Source: Anthropogastromicrobium sp050944455 (GTDB lineage Bacteria; Bacillota; Clostridia; Lachnospirales; Lachnospiraceae). From it: a stretch of 64,000 bases of DNA. Position 1 is the first letter of the stretch, and each line of letters begins with the position of its first letter. The stretch is from contig JBMNRC010000014.1 of assembly GCA_050944455.1 (NCBI GenBank), positions 9,562 through 73,561 of the forward strand, written 5' to 3'. The notes beneath the pieces were generated by a model. That model was not told the origin of the DNA. It searched no databases and saw only the letters and a list, made by a program, of their open reading frames with translations. Of the stretch, positions 8,941-18,725 are shown piece by piece. A program made the position numbers and the translations under genes.

Positions 8941-9429
8941 CGCGATCCGCTCCGTTCCGGAGGGAGGCCCGGACTGTGTTTCGGGCGTTCCTCCGGGCCT
9001 GCTTTTCATCCGGGAAGAATTCCTGAGGACCTCCAGAACGGCGTCGTAGCACAGGTAGATTTCCTCGTCGGAGCATCGCGAGAGGATCAGGGAGAGCATC
9101 CGGCGGACAGCCTGGGTATCCAGGGACCGCAGGGCGCTTTCTCCAACCCGGTCCGCGGCGGAAGTCCCGTCGGCAAGCAGCCGGTCGTAGGAGACGGCGA
9201 GATGCTCGTGAAGCGAATTCAGAACCCGCAGGGAAGCCCTCCGCCTGCCGTTCTCGATGTAGCGCAGGTAAACTTCGGAAATCCCGAGAAAAGAAGAAAA
9301 TTCAGCCTGGCTCATGCCGAGAGCCAGCCTGGTATCGCGAATCCGGCGTCCGATCAGGGCATCCGGAGTTTTTTTGTTTTCAGTCATACCTGTGCCGTAG
9401 CCGGTTCTGTTCCTGACAGGCACTGACAC
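8905..9429 (-). CDS. XRE-family transcriptional regulator
   Basis: A protein of 174 residues. An HTH_3 domain covers about residues 22-80 (RIRDTRLALGMSQAEFSS then GISEVYLRYIENGRR), followed by a helical region and a basic, Ser/Pro-rich tail. GTG 9429 has AGGAG 12 bp upstream. ATG 9387 (160 residues) is an equally possible start, because the HTH begins after it. The gene ends inside the CPBP gene, so full-length transcripts of the two are mutually antisense over 36 bp. Its target is not evident. Confidence 0.8.
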   Translation of the reverse strand: MSVPVRNRTGYGTGMTENKKTPDALIGRRIRDTRLALGMSQAEFSSFLGISEVYLRYIENGRRRASLRVLNSLHEHLAVSYDRLLADGTSAADRVGESALRSLDTQAVRRMLSLILSRCSDEEIYLCYDAVLEVLRNSSRMKSRPGGTPETQSGPPSGTERIASDRELHNQKQR

Positions 9430-9496
9430 CCGGCTGCCGTTCTCCTTTCTGACATTTTTGCGAAAATTTCACGTACGCTCCGGATCCTGCATCCTG

Positions 9497-9525
9497 ATCA
9501 TAGCATATGGGGATGCTGCGGGCAA
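9497..9525 (-). promoter_or_regulatory. Predicted promoter of the XRE regulator
   Basis: On the minus strand TTGCCC (plus 9520-9525), a 17-bp spacer and TATGAT (plus 9497-9502) lie about 70 bp upstream of the regulator start. Confidence 0.5.
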
Positions 9526-9660
9526 GATGAAGACAGTATCGGGCAAAATAGCGCACGAAAGCCGCAAAAAAGATCCGATATTGCCTAAAGTTGTTCAGAA
9601 TTGCGTGAGCGTTCGGCAAAAATGCTGAAAATAATTGAATTAGTTTGGTCAATCTGGATA

Positions 9661-9708
9661 TGGAAAAAGGCAGACCGCGGTTTTATACTTTAACCATCAG
9701 AGCTGATG
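9661..9708 (+). promoter_or_regulatory. Promoter and operator-like palindrome of the sugar-importer ATPase gene
   Basis: TATACT at 9684-9689 has a weak TGGAAA (9661-9666) 17 bp upstream. An inverted repeat CATCAG-AG-CTGATG (9695-9708) sits five bases after the -10 element, where a repressor would block initiation. Confidence 0.4.
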
Positions 9709-9739
9709 TGAGCTCAACTTTTTTCAGGAGGGTATAAAA

Positions 9740-10858
9740 ATGGCAAGTTTAAGCTTGAAGAATGTCTGCAAGACCTATCCGAACGGTTTTGTGGCAATCA
9801 AAGACTTCAACCTTGAAATCGCTGACAAGGAGTTCATCATCTTTGTCGGCCCGTCTGGATGCGGAAAATCCACCACACTTCGTATGATCGCAGGCCTTGA
9901 GGAGATCACTTCCGGTGAACTGTGGATCGGCGACAAGCTCGTCAATGATGTTGAGCCGAAGGACAGAGATATCGCAATGGTCTTCCAGAACTACGCTCTG
10001 TATCCGCATATGTCCGTGTACGACAACATAGCATTCGGACTGAAGCTGAGAAAAGTCCCGAAGGCTGAGATCGATGAAAAGGTTCACAACGCTGCAAAGA
10101 TCCTGGATATCGAGCATCTGCTTGACCGTAAGCCGAAGGCTCTTTCCGGCGGCCAGAGACAGCGTGTCGCAATGGGCCGTGCAATTGTCCGTAATCCTAA
10201 GGTATTCCTGATGGACGAGCCGCTGTCCAACCTGGATGCAAAGCTTCGTGTCCAGATGAGAATCGAGATCTCCAAGCTTCACCAGAGAATCGGAACAACC
10301 ATCATCTATGTCACCCACGACCAGACCGAGGCTATGACCCTTGGTACCAGAATCGTCGTTATGAAGGATGGCGTTATCCAGCAGTGCGATACTCCGCAGG
10401 CTCTGTATGATACTCCGTGCAACAAGTTCGTTGCAGGATTCATCGGATCTCCGCAGATGAACATGATCGAGGCTATGGTTTCCAAGGAAGGCGACCGTGC
10501 AGCGGTTAACTTCGCGGGCCACAAGATCATTCTCAATGCCGCTAAGTCCAAGGCTCTGATCGACAACGGCTATGTCGGCAAGGAAGTCACATTCGGCATC
10601 CGTCCTGAGGATGTCCATGATGACGAGGAGTTCGTTGCCAAGGCTAAGGCTGAAGGCGCTGTCTTCGATGAGAAGATCCGTGTCTACGAGATGCTCGGCG
10701 CCGAAGTATTCCTTTACTTCGATGTGAACGACATCAACTTCACCGCGAGAGTTCAGCCGAGAACCGCGGCAAGACCTGGCGATACCGTAACGTTCGGCCT
10801 TGACGTTGATAAGTGCCATATCTTCGATAAGGATACTGAGCTGGCAATCGCCAACTGA
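9740..10858 (+). CDS. Sugar ABC importer ATPase, MsmK/UgpC/MalK type
   Basis: A 372-residue CUT1-type ATPase: Walker A GPSGCGKST (residues 37-45), Q-loop VFQNYALYPH, signature LSGGQRQR (about 135), Walker B VFLMDEPLSN, H-loop THDQTEAM, then the C-terminal regulatory OB folds of MalK/UgpC. In Bacillota one such ATPase often energises many sugar importers that carry only a binding protein and two permeases. The gene stands alone with promoter, strong ribosome binding site (AGGAGGG) and terminator. Its codon use resembles that of enolase, which suggests high expression. It is the likely partner of the importer at 25.9-29.5 kb. Confidence 0.93.
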   Translation: MASLSLKNVCKTYPNGFVAIKDFNLEIADKEFIIFVGPSGCGKSTTLRMIAGLEEITSGELWIGDKLVNDVEPKDRDIAMVFQNYALYPHMSVYDNIAFGLKLRKVPKAEIDEKVHNAAKILDIEHLLDRKPKALSGGQRQRVAMGRAIVRNPKVFLMDEPLSNLDAKLRVQMRIEISKLHQRIGTTIIYVTHDQTEAMTLGTRIVVMKDGVIQQCDTPQALYDTPCNKFVAGFIGSPQMNMIEAMVSKEGDRAAVNFAGHKIILNAAKSKALIDNGYVGKEVTFGIRPEDVHDDEEFVAKAKAEGAVFDEKIRVYEMLGAEVFLYFDVNDINFTARVQPRTAARPGDTVTFGLDVDKCHIFDKDTELAIAN

Positions 10859-10878
10859 TCTGCCATTTGATACCAATG

Positions 10879-10909
10879 CCCCCGCAGGCGAAAGTCTGCG
10901 GGGGTTTTT
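10879..10909 (+). terminator. Intrinsic terminator of the ATPase gene
   Basis: A 9-bp perfect GC-rich stem (10879-10887 with 10896-10904), 8-nt loop, then TTTTT. Confidence 0.92.
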
Positions 10910-11067
10910 GTGTAAATCCCCTTTTCAATCTCTGAAAAATGTTATAAAATAAAATACAAAGCGCGTATTGTATGAACGGATTACACAAAATTCCGTTCAG
11001 GCGGGCTTTTCCTGTATTGTATTGCTGCTTCAGGTAAAAATAACATCATCGGAAGAGAGGATGGATA

Positions 11068-12156
11068 ATGATTACAAACCAGATTCTTCAGAACTTGATC
11101 GACGGCCTCAAGGAAATCACCAAAGTCGATATGTGTGTCTGCGACACGGAAGGCAAAACGCTTGCAAGCACAATGGAGGAAAACGAGATCACTGAGGACA
11201 CCATCCTGAATTTTGCCAATTCGCCGGCTGACAGCCAGGTTGTGTCCGGCTATCAGTTTTTCAAGGTGTTTGACGAGCACCAGCTGGAGTATGTGCTCCT
11301 CACCAGAAGCACGAGCGACGACGTCTACATGGTCGGGAAAATCGCCGTGTTCCAGATCCAGAACCTTCTGGTGGCGTACAAGGAGAGGTTCGACAAGGAC
11401 AACTTTATCAAGAACCTGCTGCTGGACAACCTCCTTCTGGTCGATATCTACAACCGGGCGAAAAAGCTTCACATCGAGACAACCGCGCGCCGCGTTGTTT
11501 ACGTTATTGAGACCAAGAACGAAAAGGACATGAACGCGCTGGAGACTGTCCGCAGCCTTTTCTCCGGCCGCACCAAGGATTTCATCACGGCAGTTGATGA
11601 AAAGAACATCATTCTGGTCCACGAGCTGAAGGCCACGGAAAACTACGAGGACCTCACCAAGACGGCCCAGATGATCGTCGACATGCTCAACACCGAGGCG
11701 ATGAGCCAGGTTCACGTCGCGTACGGGACCATTGTCCCGGAGCTCAAGGATGTGTCCAGATCCTATAAAGAAGCGAAGATGGCGCTGGATGTCGGGAAGA
11801 TATTCTACAGCGAGCAGAATGTCGCGGCTTACAACAAGCTCGGCATCGGCCGCCTGATCTACCAGCTTCCGATTCCGCTGTGCCGCATGTTCATCAAGGA
11901 AATCTTCCAGGGCAAGTCCCCGGACGATTTCGATGAGGAGACGCTCAACACCATCAACAAGTTTTTCGAGAACAGCCTGAACGTCTCTGAGACATCCCGG
12001 CAGCTGTACATCCACAGAAATACCCTTGTGTACCGCCTGGACAAGCTGCAGAAGACGACCGGCCTTGATCTGCGCGTATTCGACGACGCCATCACCTTCA
12101 AGATCGCGCTGATGGTCGTCAAGTACATGCACTATATGGAGAACCAGAGCCGCTGA
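11068..12156 (+). CDS. PucR/CdaR-family transcriptional regulator
   Basis: A 362-residue protein. Residues 1-110 form a sensor-like region, the middle resembles the GGDEF-like segment of CdaR proteins, and residues 305-360 carry the PucR-type helix-turn-helix (NVSETSRQLYIHRNTLVYRL). CdaR/PucR proteins control sugar-acid or purine use in other bacteria. ATG 11068 follows AGAGGATGG. It is encoded directly downstream of the sugar-importer ATPase, past that gene's terminator. A role in carbohydrate control is an inference from this placement. Confidence 0.85.
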   Translation: MITNQILQNLIDGLKEITKVDMCVCDTEGKTLASTMEENEITEDTILNFANSPADSQVVSGYQFFKVFDEHQLEYVLLTRSTSDDVYMVGKIAVFQIQNLLVAYKERFDKDNFIKNLLLDNLLLVDIYNRAKKLHIETTARRVVYVIETKNEKDMNALETVRSLFSGRTKDFITAVDEKNIILVHELKATENYEDLTKTAQMIVDMLNTEAMSQVHVAYGTIVPELKDVSRSYKEAKMALDVGKIFYSEQNVAAYNKLGIGRLIYQLPIPLCRMFIKEIFQGKSPDDFDEETLNTINKFFENSLNVSETSRQLYIHRNTLVYRLDKLQKTTGLDLRVFDDAITFKIALMVVKYMHYMENQSR

Positions 12157-12265
12157 CGGGTCTGCGGCCAGGCGCGGATATGGAAAGCCGGAGCCGCCTG
12201 CCGGTCAGAAACCCGCAAATCCGGCGGGGATCTGAGCCGGGCAAACGTAACGCTGAAAAACAACA

Positions 12266-12311
12266 GAGCCACGGAAGGGACTGCTCTCGCAGTTCCCTCC
12301 GTGGCTCGTTC
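12266..12311 (+). terminator. Hairpin downstream of the PucR/CdaR gene
   Basis: A long, slightly imperfect stem (12266-12283 with 12290-12307; outer arms GAGCCACGGA and TCCGTGGCTC) is followed by GTTCTTG. The outer arms are nearly the same as those of the hairpin after RNase J at 47279. The U-tract is poor. Confidence 0.55.
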
Positions 12312-12339
12312 TTGCATTGTTGCGTTCCTATGATACAAT
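12312..12339 (+). promoter_or_regulatory. Predicted promoter of the S41 protease gene
   Basis: TTGCAT at 12312-12317, a 16-bp spacer and TACAAT at 12334-12339; it starts directly after the upstream hairpin. Confidence 0.5.
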
Positions 12340-12424
12340 GAGGTATAGTTTCGGCTTCAGGGAAGACAGGCGGCCGCCTGGAAAAGCGGGAACACCTGCC
12401 TCAGTGAAAAAGAGGTTTTTGCAG

Positions 12425-13879
12425 ATGAAAAAAAGAACAGCTGGTTTTATTGAAGGTCTGACCGTCGGCCTGGTCGGTGTGATCGCGGGAACGGCGGTTT
12501 CATGGTTTTTCCTTCCGGGTTTTCGCAGGAACGTCGTTCTTGCGGCGATAAACACGGACGCGATGATGAGCTCCGCCGACGCGGGAAACAGTTCCGGATC
12601 AGCCGATTCCCAGTCGTCCGGGAGCAGTACGGGCAGTGAAGATGAAAACGCTGTTGACCAGGAGCTTGTCGACAAGCTTCAGCTGCTGGAGGAATACATC
12701 AACCAGGTGTATCTGTTCGACAAGGCGGACGCCCAGACGTCAAAAGACGCGATTTACAAAGCCTATATGGATTCCCAGGGCGATCCGTATACCGTGTACT
12801 ATACGGAGGATGAGTACAACGCCCTGATGGAATCGACCACCGGCCAGTACTGCGGCATAGGCGTCGAAATCCAGCAGGACCCGGAGACCATGAGCCTGAC
12901 GGTTCTGCGCGTCTTCTCCGGTTCCCCGGCACAGGAAGCCGGAATGAAAGTGGGAGACGTTCTGCTGGAGGCGGACGGCACGGATATTTCCACGATGGAA
13001 ATTGAGCAGGCGGTGACGCTGATCCGCGGCGAGGAAGGAACCACGGTGCATCTTTCCTGGTACCGTCCTTCCACGGAGGAAACTCTGGAAGCCGATGTCG
13101 AGCGCAGAGAGGTGGAGGTCGAGACGGTGTCCAGAGAAATGCTGGACGGAAACATCGGCTATATCCAGGTGACCGCCTTCGATTCCGTCACTACCGCACA
13201 GTTCGAGGCCGCGCTGGACAGCTGTGTGAACGAAGGCGCCGAGGGACTGATTATCGACGTCCGCGACAACCCGGGCGGCCTGCTTACCACGGTTCTCGAC
13301 ATGTGCGATTATATCCTGCCGGAGGGAACTGTCGTTTCCACCAAAGACAAGTACGGCGATGGAGAAACCTATACCTCCGACGACAGCCACAACGTCGATC
13401 TTCCGATCGCTGTGCTGGTCAACGGGAACAGCGCTTCCGCCTCGGAGATATTCGCCGGAGCGATTCAGGACCGCGGCGCGGGAGTGGCAGTCGGAACGAC
13501 GACTTACGGCAAGGGCATTGTCCAGAGCCTCTTCCCGCTCGACGACGGAAGCGCGCTCAAAATCACGGTATCCAATTATTACACGCCGTCCGGAAAATCC
13601 ATCAACGGAACCGGAATCACGCCGGATATCGAGGTGGAACTGAATGAGGACTGCGATCTGTCGGATACCACGCATGCCAATGACAATCAGCTGGAAGCGG
13701 CAGAAGAAGCGGTAATGGAAATGATTGAGTCAGGAGACTGGGGCGACGGAACGGAAGAGACGCAGACGGCCGAGCCGGAGACAGACGGATCCGCGGATGT
13801 TCCGGATTTCACAGATCTGGACAGCACAAACGGCATTGAGCTCGCCGGGGATCCTGACGCGGAGAAGATCTGCGCCTGA
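12425..13879 (+). CDS. S41 family C-terminal processing peptidase (CtpA-like)
   Basis: A 484-residue protein with one N-terminal membrane anchor (about residues 10-35), a Ser-rich linker, a PDZ domain (about 125-210) and a tail-specific protease core. The catalytic Ser lies in GNSASASE (about 338) and the general-base Lys in TYGKGIV (about 362). It would cleave exported proteins on the outer face of the membrane. The last 50 residues are an acidic, Thr/Asp-rich tail not needed for the fold. Start ATG 12425 has AGAGG upstream; GTG 12402 is possible. The stop codon falls within the first unit of the repeat array that follows. Confidence 0.9.
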   Translation: MKKRTAGFIEGLTVGLVGVIAGTAVSWFFLPGFRRNVVLAAINTDAMMSSADAGNSSGSADSQSSGSSTGSEDENAVDQELVDKLQLLEEYINQVYLFDKADAQTSKDAIYKAYMDSQGDPYTVYYTEDEYNALMESTTGQYCGIGVEIQQDPETMSLTVLRVFSGSPAQEAGMKVGDVLLEADGTDISTMEIEQAVTLIRGEEGTTVHLSWYRPSTEETLEADVERREVEVETVSREMLDGNIGYIQVTAFDSVTTAQFEAALDSCVNEGAEGLIIDVRDNPGGLLTTVLDMCDYILPEGTVVSTKDKYGDGETYTSDDSHNVDLPIAVLVNGNSASASEIFAGAIQDRGAGVAVGTTTYGKGIVQSLFPLDDGSALKITVSNYYTPSGKSINGTGITPDIEVELNEDCDLSDTTHANDNQLEAAEEAVMEMIESGDWGDGTEETQTAEPETDGSADVPDFTDLDSTNGIELAGDPDAEKICA

Positions 13880-13968
13880 CGTCCGCAGGGCAGAGCAGCG
13901 GAAATTCACGCCTGCTGTCTGCAAGACAGACAGCGGAAATCCACGCCTGACGTCCGCACGGCAAGAGG
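13873..13968 (+). repeat. Degenerate tandem repeat, about 36-bp unit, 2.7 copies
   Basis: Units start at 13873, 13909 and 13944, each beginning CGCCTG and, in the full copies, ending with AGCGGAAAT(T/C)CA. Copies differ at several bases. The array starts at the stop codon of the S41 gene and fills most of the gap to the deacetylase. Confidence 0.75.
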
Positions 13969-14064
13969 TGCGCAGAACCGCGTTTTCACTGCGCGCAGTT
14001 CGCCTGGCGCGCGGAAAATGACTGACCTGCCGGATCAGGTGGAAAGGAGTTTTTTACCAGTTTT

Positions 14065-16278
14065 ATGGACAGAAACGAATCGAAGAATCTGAATACCGAT
14101 GAGGACGAGGACTTTTCGGAATTTCGCAATCCCGACGAACCGGCCGGGGAAGATGAAGAAGGCGGAGAATTCGCGTCGGAAGAGGAAGATGGCGGAAAAT
14201 TCACACCGGAAGATGAACTGGCGCAGGACGAACCTGATGACGGGTATGGCGAAGATGCCGGGTATGATGTAGACACCGGGGACAGCGTGGACGCCGGGTA
14301 TGGCGGAGGCGCCGGGGATAATGAAGATACCGGGGATATCGTGGACGCCGGATACGGCGAAAGCGCCGGTGACGAAGATGTTGAATTCGAAAACCACCGC
14401 CGCAGCCCCCGGAGACAGTTCCTCCGGCAGGACGAATACCGGAGCGGGTTCGATGAGAGAAAGACTGACCGCCGGAAGAGAAAAAAGAAGGGAAACGGCC
14501 TGGTCAGGCTGCTGACTGTCCTGCTCATCATCACCCTGATCCTTCTGGCGGTGTGCGTGATCGGGCTGGTATACGTGCAGCACGGCGGGAAAATTTCTTT
14601 CTCTGTGCCGTCTTCATTCTCCCGGGACAGCGGTTCTTCCGCAACTGTGGCGGCGCAGGCTGCTGAAGAGCAGAACCCCGCGGAAACCGCCGCGGCATCC
14701 GTTTCCGGCACAAGCGCGGCGGAAGACGCGGATGCGGCCGGCCAGACTGACGCCGCGCAGAACACAGAGGATTCCGGCGAAGCCGCCGCGGCCAGCCTGG
14801 AAGGCCAGGAGGATACCGGGGAGACAGGCAGCGCCGGCGAGGCGCTGGCTTCCCTGACTTCCGCTTTTTCCAATGACGGGCTGACGGCCGCGGAAACCGA
14901 GGAGCAGACCTACAGCACCGACGCTTCCGGAAACCTGGTGATCCCGGAGAGGGAAGCCGGGTCTTTCGAGATGGAGCCGGAGTGGACCAACACCCTGGTT
15001 TCCACGGGGGACGAGACGCTGGACGAGGCCAACCGCCTGGCGGCCGGCTACGATTACGACAGCGCGATCAGCCTGCTGCAGTCGGCGGAAGGATATGCGG
15101 ACAACGCGGATTACCAGAGCGCCGTCGCGGAGTATGAGAGCGAGAAGGCCCAGTGCACGCCGTATCCGGCGATGAACACAATCACGCACATCTTCTTCCA
15201 CTCGCTGGTCGTGGATACGAGCCGGGCGTTCGACGAGAACATCGCGATCAGCAAGCAGGACGGAACCAACAAGGTCAACGCGTACAACGAGGTGATGACG
15301 ACGGTGGACGAGTTCTGCCGCATCATCAGCGACATGTACGAGAAGGGGTACGTTCTGGTCGGCCTGCACGATATCGCCGGGATGACCCAGAACGCGGACG
15401 GGACGGAGACCATGCAGTTCAGGGAGATCCTGCTGCCGCCGGGGAAGACCCCGTTTGTTCTTTCCGTGGACGACGTGAGCTATTACGAGTACATGACGGG
15501 GCACGGCTTCGCGAGCAGGCTTGTCCTGGACGCGAACGGGAAAGTCACCAACGAGTATATCAATCCGGACGGCTCGGTCATGTACGGCTCGTACGACGTG
15601 CTGACCATTCTGGAGGATTTCATCGAGGCGCACCCGGACTTCAGCTACCGCGGGGCGAGGGGAACCCTGGCGCTCACCGGCTACGAGGGCATCCTGGGCT
15701 ACCGCACCAGCGATTACTGGTACAATTGGGACTGCGACTATTTCCGCGAAGAAAATCTGGAAACACGGGAACGCCTTTACTACAACAACGAGAACATTGA
15801 GCAGGACAAAGCCGCGGCGAAGCAGGTGGCGGACGCGATCAGGGAGCTCGGCTGGACCTTTGCGAGCCACAGCTGGGGGCACCGCGACATGGGCGCCATC
15901 AGCTACGAGGAGATGGTCTGGGACGCCGACATGTGGGAGAAGGAAGTTCAGCCGCTGGTCGGGGAGACGGACCTGATGATTTTCCCGAAGGGCGCCGATA
16001 TCGACAGCTGGCGCGGCTACGCGGAGGACAACCAGAAATTCCAGTACCTGAAGCAGCTCGGCTTTGACTACTTCTGCAACGTGGATTCCAGCCAGTACTG
16101 GATCCAGATCGGCGAGCGCGGCGATTACTTCCGCATGGGCCGCCGCGATCTGGACGGCACGCGCATGTGGGAAGCTATCGAATCCTATGTTTCCCCGGGA
16201 AGCGCCACAAACCGCTTATCAGATCTGTTCGACGTCAGAACCGTGTTTGACTGGAGCCGGCCGACGCCGGTGGAATAA
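14065..16278 (+). CDS. Membrane-anchored polysaccharide deacetylase family protein
   Basis: A 737-residue protein in four parts: a very acidic cytoplasmic tail with imperfect DAGYG/DTGD repeats (residues 1-115), a basic stretch, one membrane helix (about 146-171), an Ala/Glu-rich outer linker (about 180-290), then a NodB-type domain. SVDDV (about 468) supplies the Asp pair and SHSWGH (about 601) the His pair for metal binding. It probably removes acetyl groups from cell-wall glycan outside the cell. The ribosome binding site AAAGGAG is about 15 bp before ATG 14065, a longer spacer than usual. It follows the S41 gene and may be co-transcribed. Confidence 0.82.
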   Translation: MDRNESKNLNTDEDEDFSEFRNPDEPAGEDEEGGEFASEEEDGGKFTPEDELAQDEPDDGYGEDAGYDVDTGDSVDAGYGGGAGDNEDTGDIVDAGYGESAGDEDVEFENHRRSPRRQFLRQDEYRSGFDERKTDRRKRKKKGNGLVRLLTVLLIITLILLAVCVIGLVYVQHGGKISFSVPSSFSRDSGSSATVAAQAAEEQNPAETAAASVSGTSAAEDADAAGQTDAAQNTEDSGEAAAASLEGQEDTGETGSAGEALASLTSAFSNDGLTAAETEEQTYSTDASGNLVIPEREAGSFEMEPEWTNTLVSTGDETLDEANRLAAGYDYDSAISLLQSAEGYADNADYQSAVAEYESEKAQCTPYPAMNTITHIFFHSLVVDTSRAFDENIAISKQDGTNKVNAYNEVMTTVDEFCRIISDMYEKGYVLVGLHDIAGMTQNADGTETMQFREILLPPGKTPFVLSVDDVSYYEYMTGHGFASRLVLDANGKVTNEYINPDGSVMYGSYDVLTILEDFIEAHPDFSYRGARGTLALTGYEGILGYRTSDYWYNWDCDYFREENLETRERLYYNNENIEQDKAAAKQVADAIRELGWTFASHSWGHRDMGAISYEEMVWDADMWEKEVQPLVGETDLMIFPKGADIDSWRGYAEDNQKFQYLKQLGFDYFCNVDSSQYWIQIGERGDYFRMGRRDLDGTRMWEAIESYVSPGSATNRLSDLFDVRTVFDWSRPTPVE

Positions 16279-16307
16279 GGCGGAAAAGAAAAAATTAACC
16301 GGAAATA

Positions 16308-16350
16308 CCGGCCCTGTAGGAAATTATTTTCCGCTGGGCCGGCATTTTTT
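16308..16350 (+). terminator. Intrinsic terminator of the deacetylase gene
   Basis: CCGGCCC (16308-16314) pairs with GGGCCGG (16336-16342); an inner GGAAA/TTTCC pair lies in the loop, and TTTTTT follows at 16345-16350. Confidence 0.8.
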
Positions 16351-16371
16351 GTACAGCAATCCCGCGTACTG

Positions 16372-16380
16372 TGGTATACT
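16372..16380 (+). promoter_or_regulatory. Extended -10 promoter of uvrB
   Basis: TGGTATACT is an extended -10 element 72 bp upstream of the uvrB start. TTGTAC at 16349 is spaced too far (20 bp) to be a good -35. No clear SOS box is seen. Confidence 0.45.
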
Positions 16381-16452
16381 ACTATAGCCCGCGCGGCGGA
16401 CTGCGGCAGAAGACCGGAACCGCCGCGCGGACGGCAGAACGCAAAGGTTTGG

Positions 16453-18450
<1,998 letters not shown>

Positions 18451-18451
18451 T

Positions 18452-18621
18452 CCGCGGCTGTCCGGACCGACGCCTTCGGCCGAGAAACGGATATTCGCGG
18501 CCCGGGATGGCGTCCGCCGCAAGGAAACGGATTTTCGCGGCCCGGCTGGCAATCGGCAGCCAGAAATAACCGCCGCGGTGTTGGATGACACCCGCTGGCG
18601 AAGCGACCCGCGGCTGTCCGG
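18452..18621 (+). repeat. Degenerate repeats between uvrB and uvrA
   Basis: Two adjacent 40-bp copies (18484-18523 and 18524-18563) share GAAACGGAT(A/T)TTCGCGGCCCGG. The block is flanked by two identical 14-mers, CCGCGGCTGTCCGG (18452-18465 and 18608-18621). No other feature is seen in this 275-bp gap. Confidence 0.7.
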
Positions 18622-18725
18622 GCTGGAGCCCGCTATAACGAACAATATCAGGGCCTGCTGATTCCCCGGTGATTCCGCACGGATCAGCGGCCTGATCAGA
18701 GAAATATACCGTCACTGAGAGAGTT

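Noticed and set aside
16380..16452. SOS box before uvrB
   Set aside because: No GAAC-N4-GTTC-like site is seen between the -10 element and the start; regulation by LexA is not supported by sequence here.
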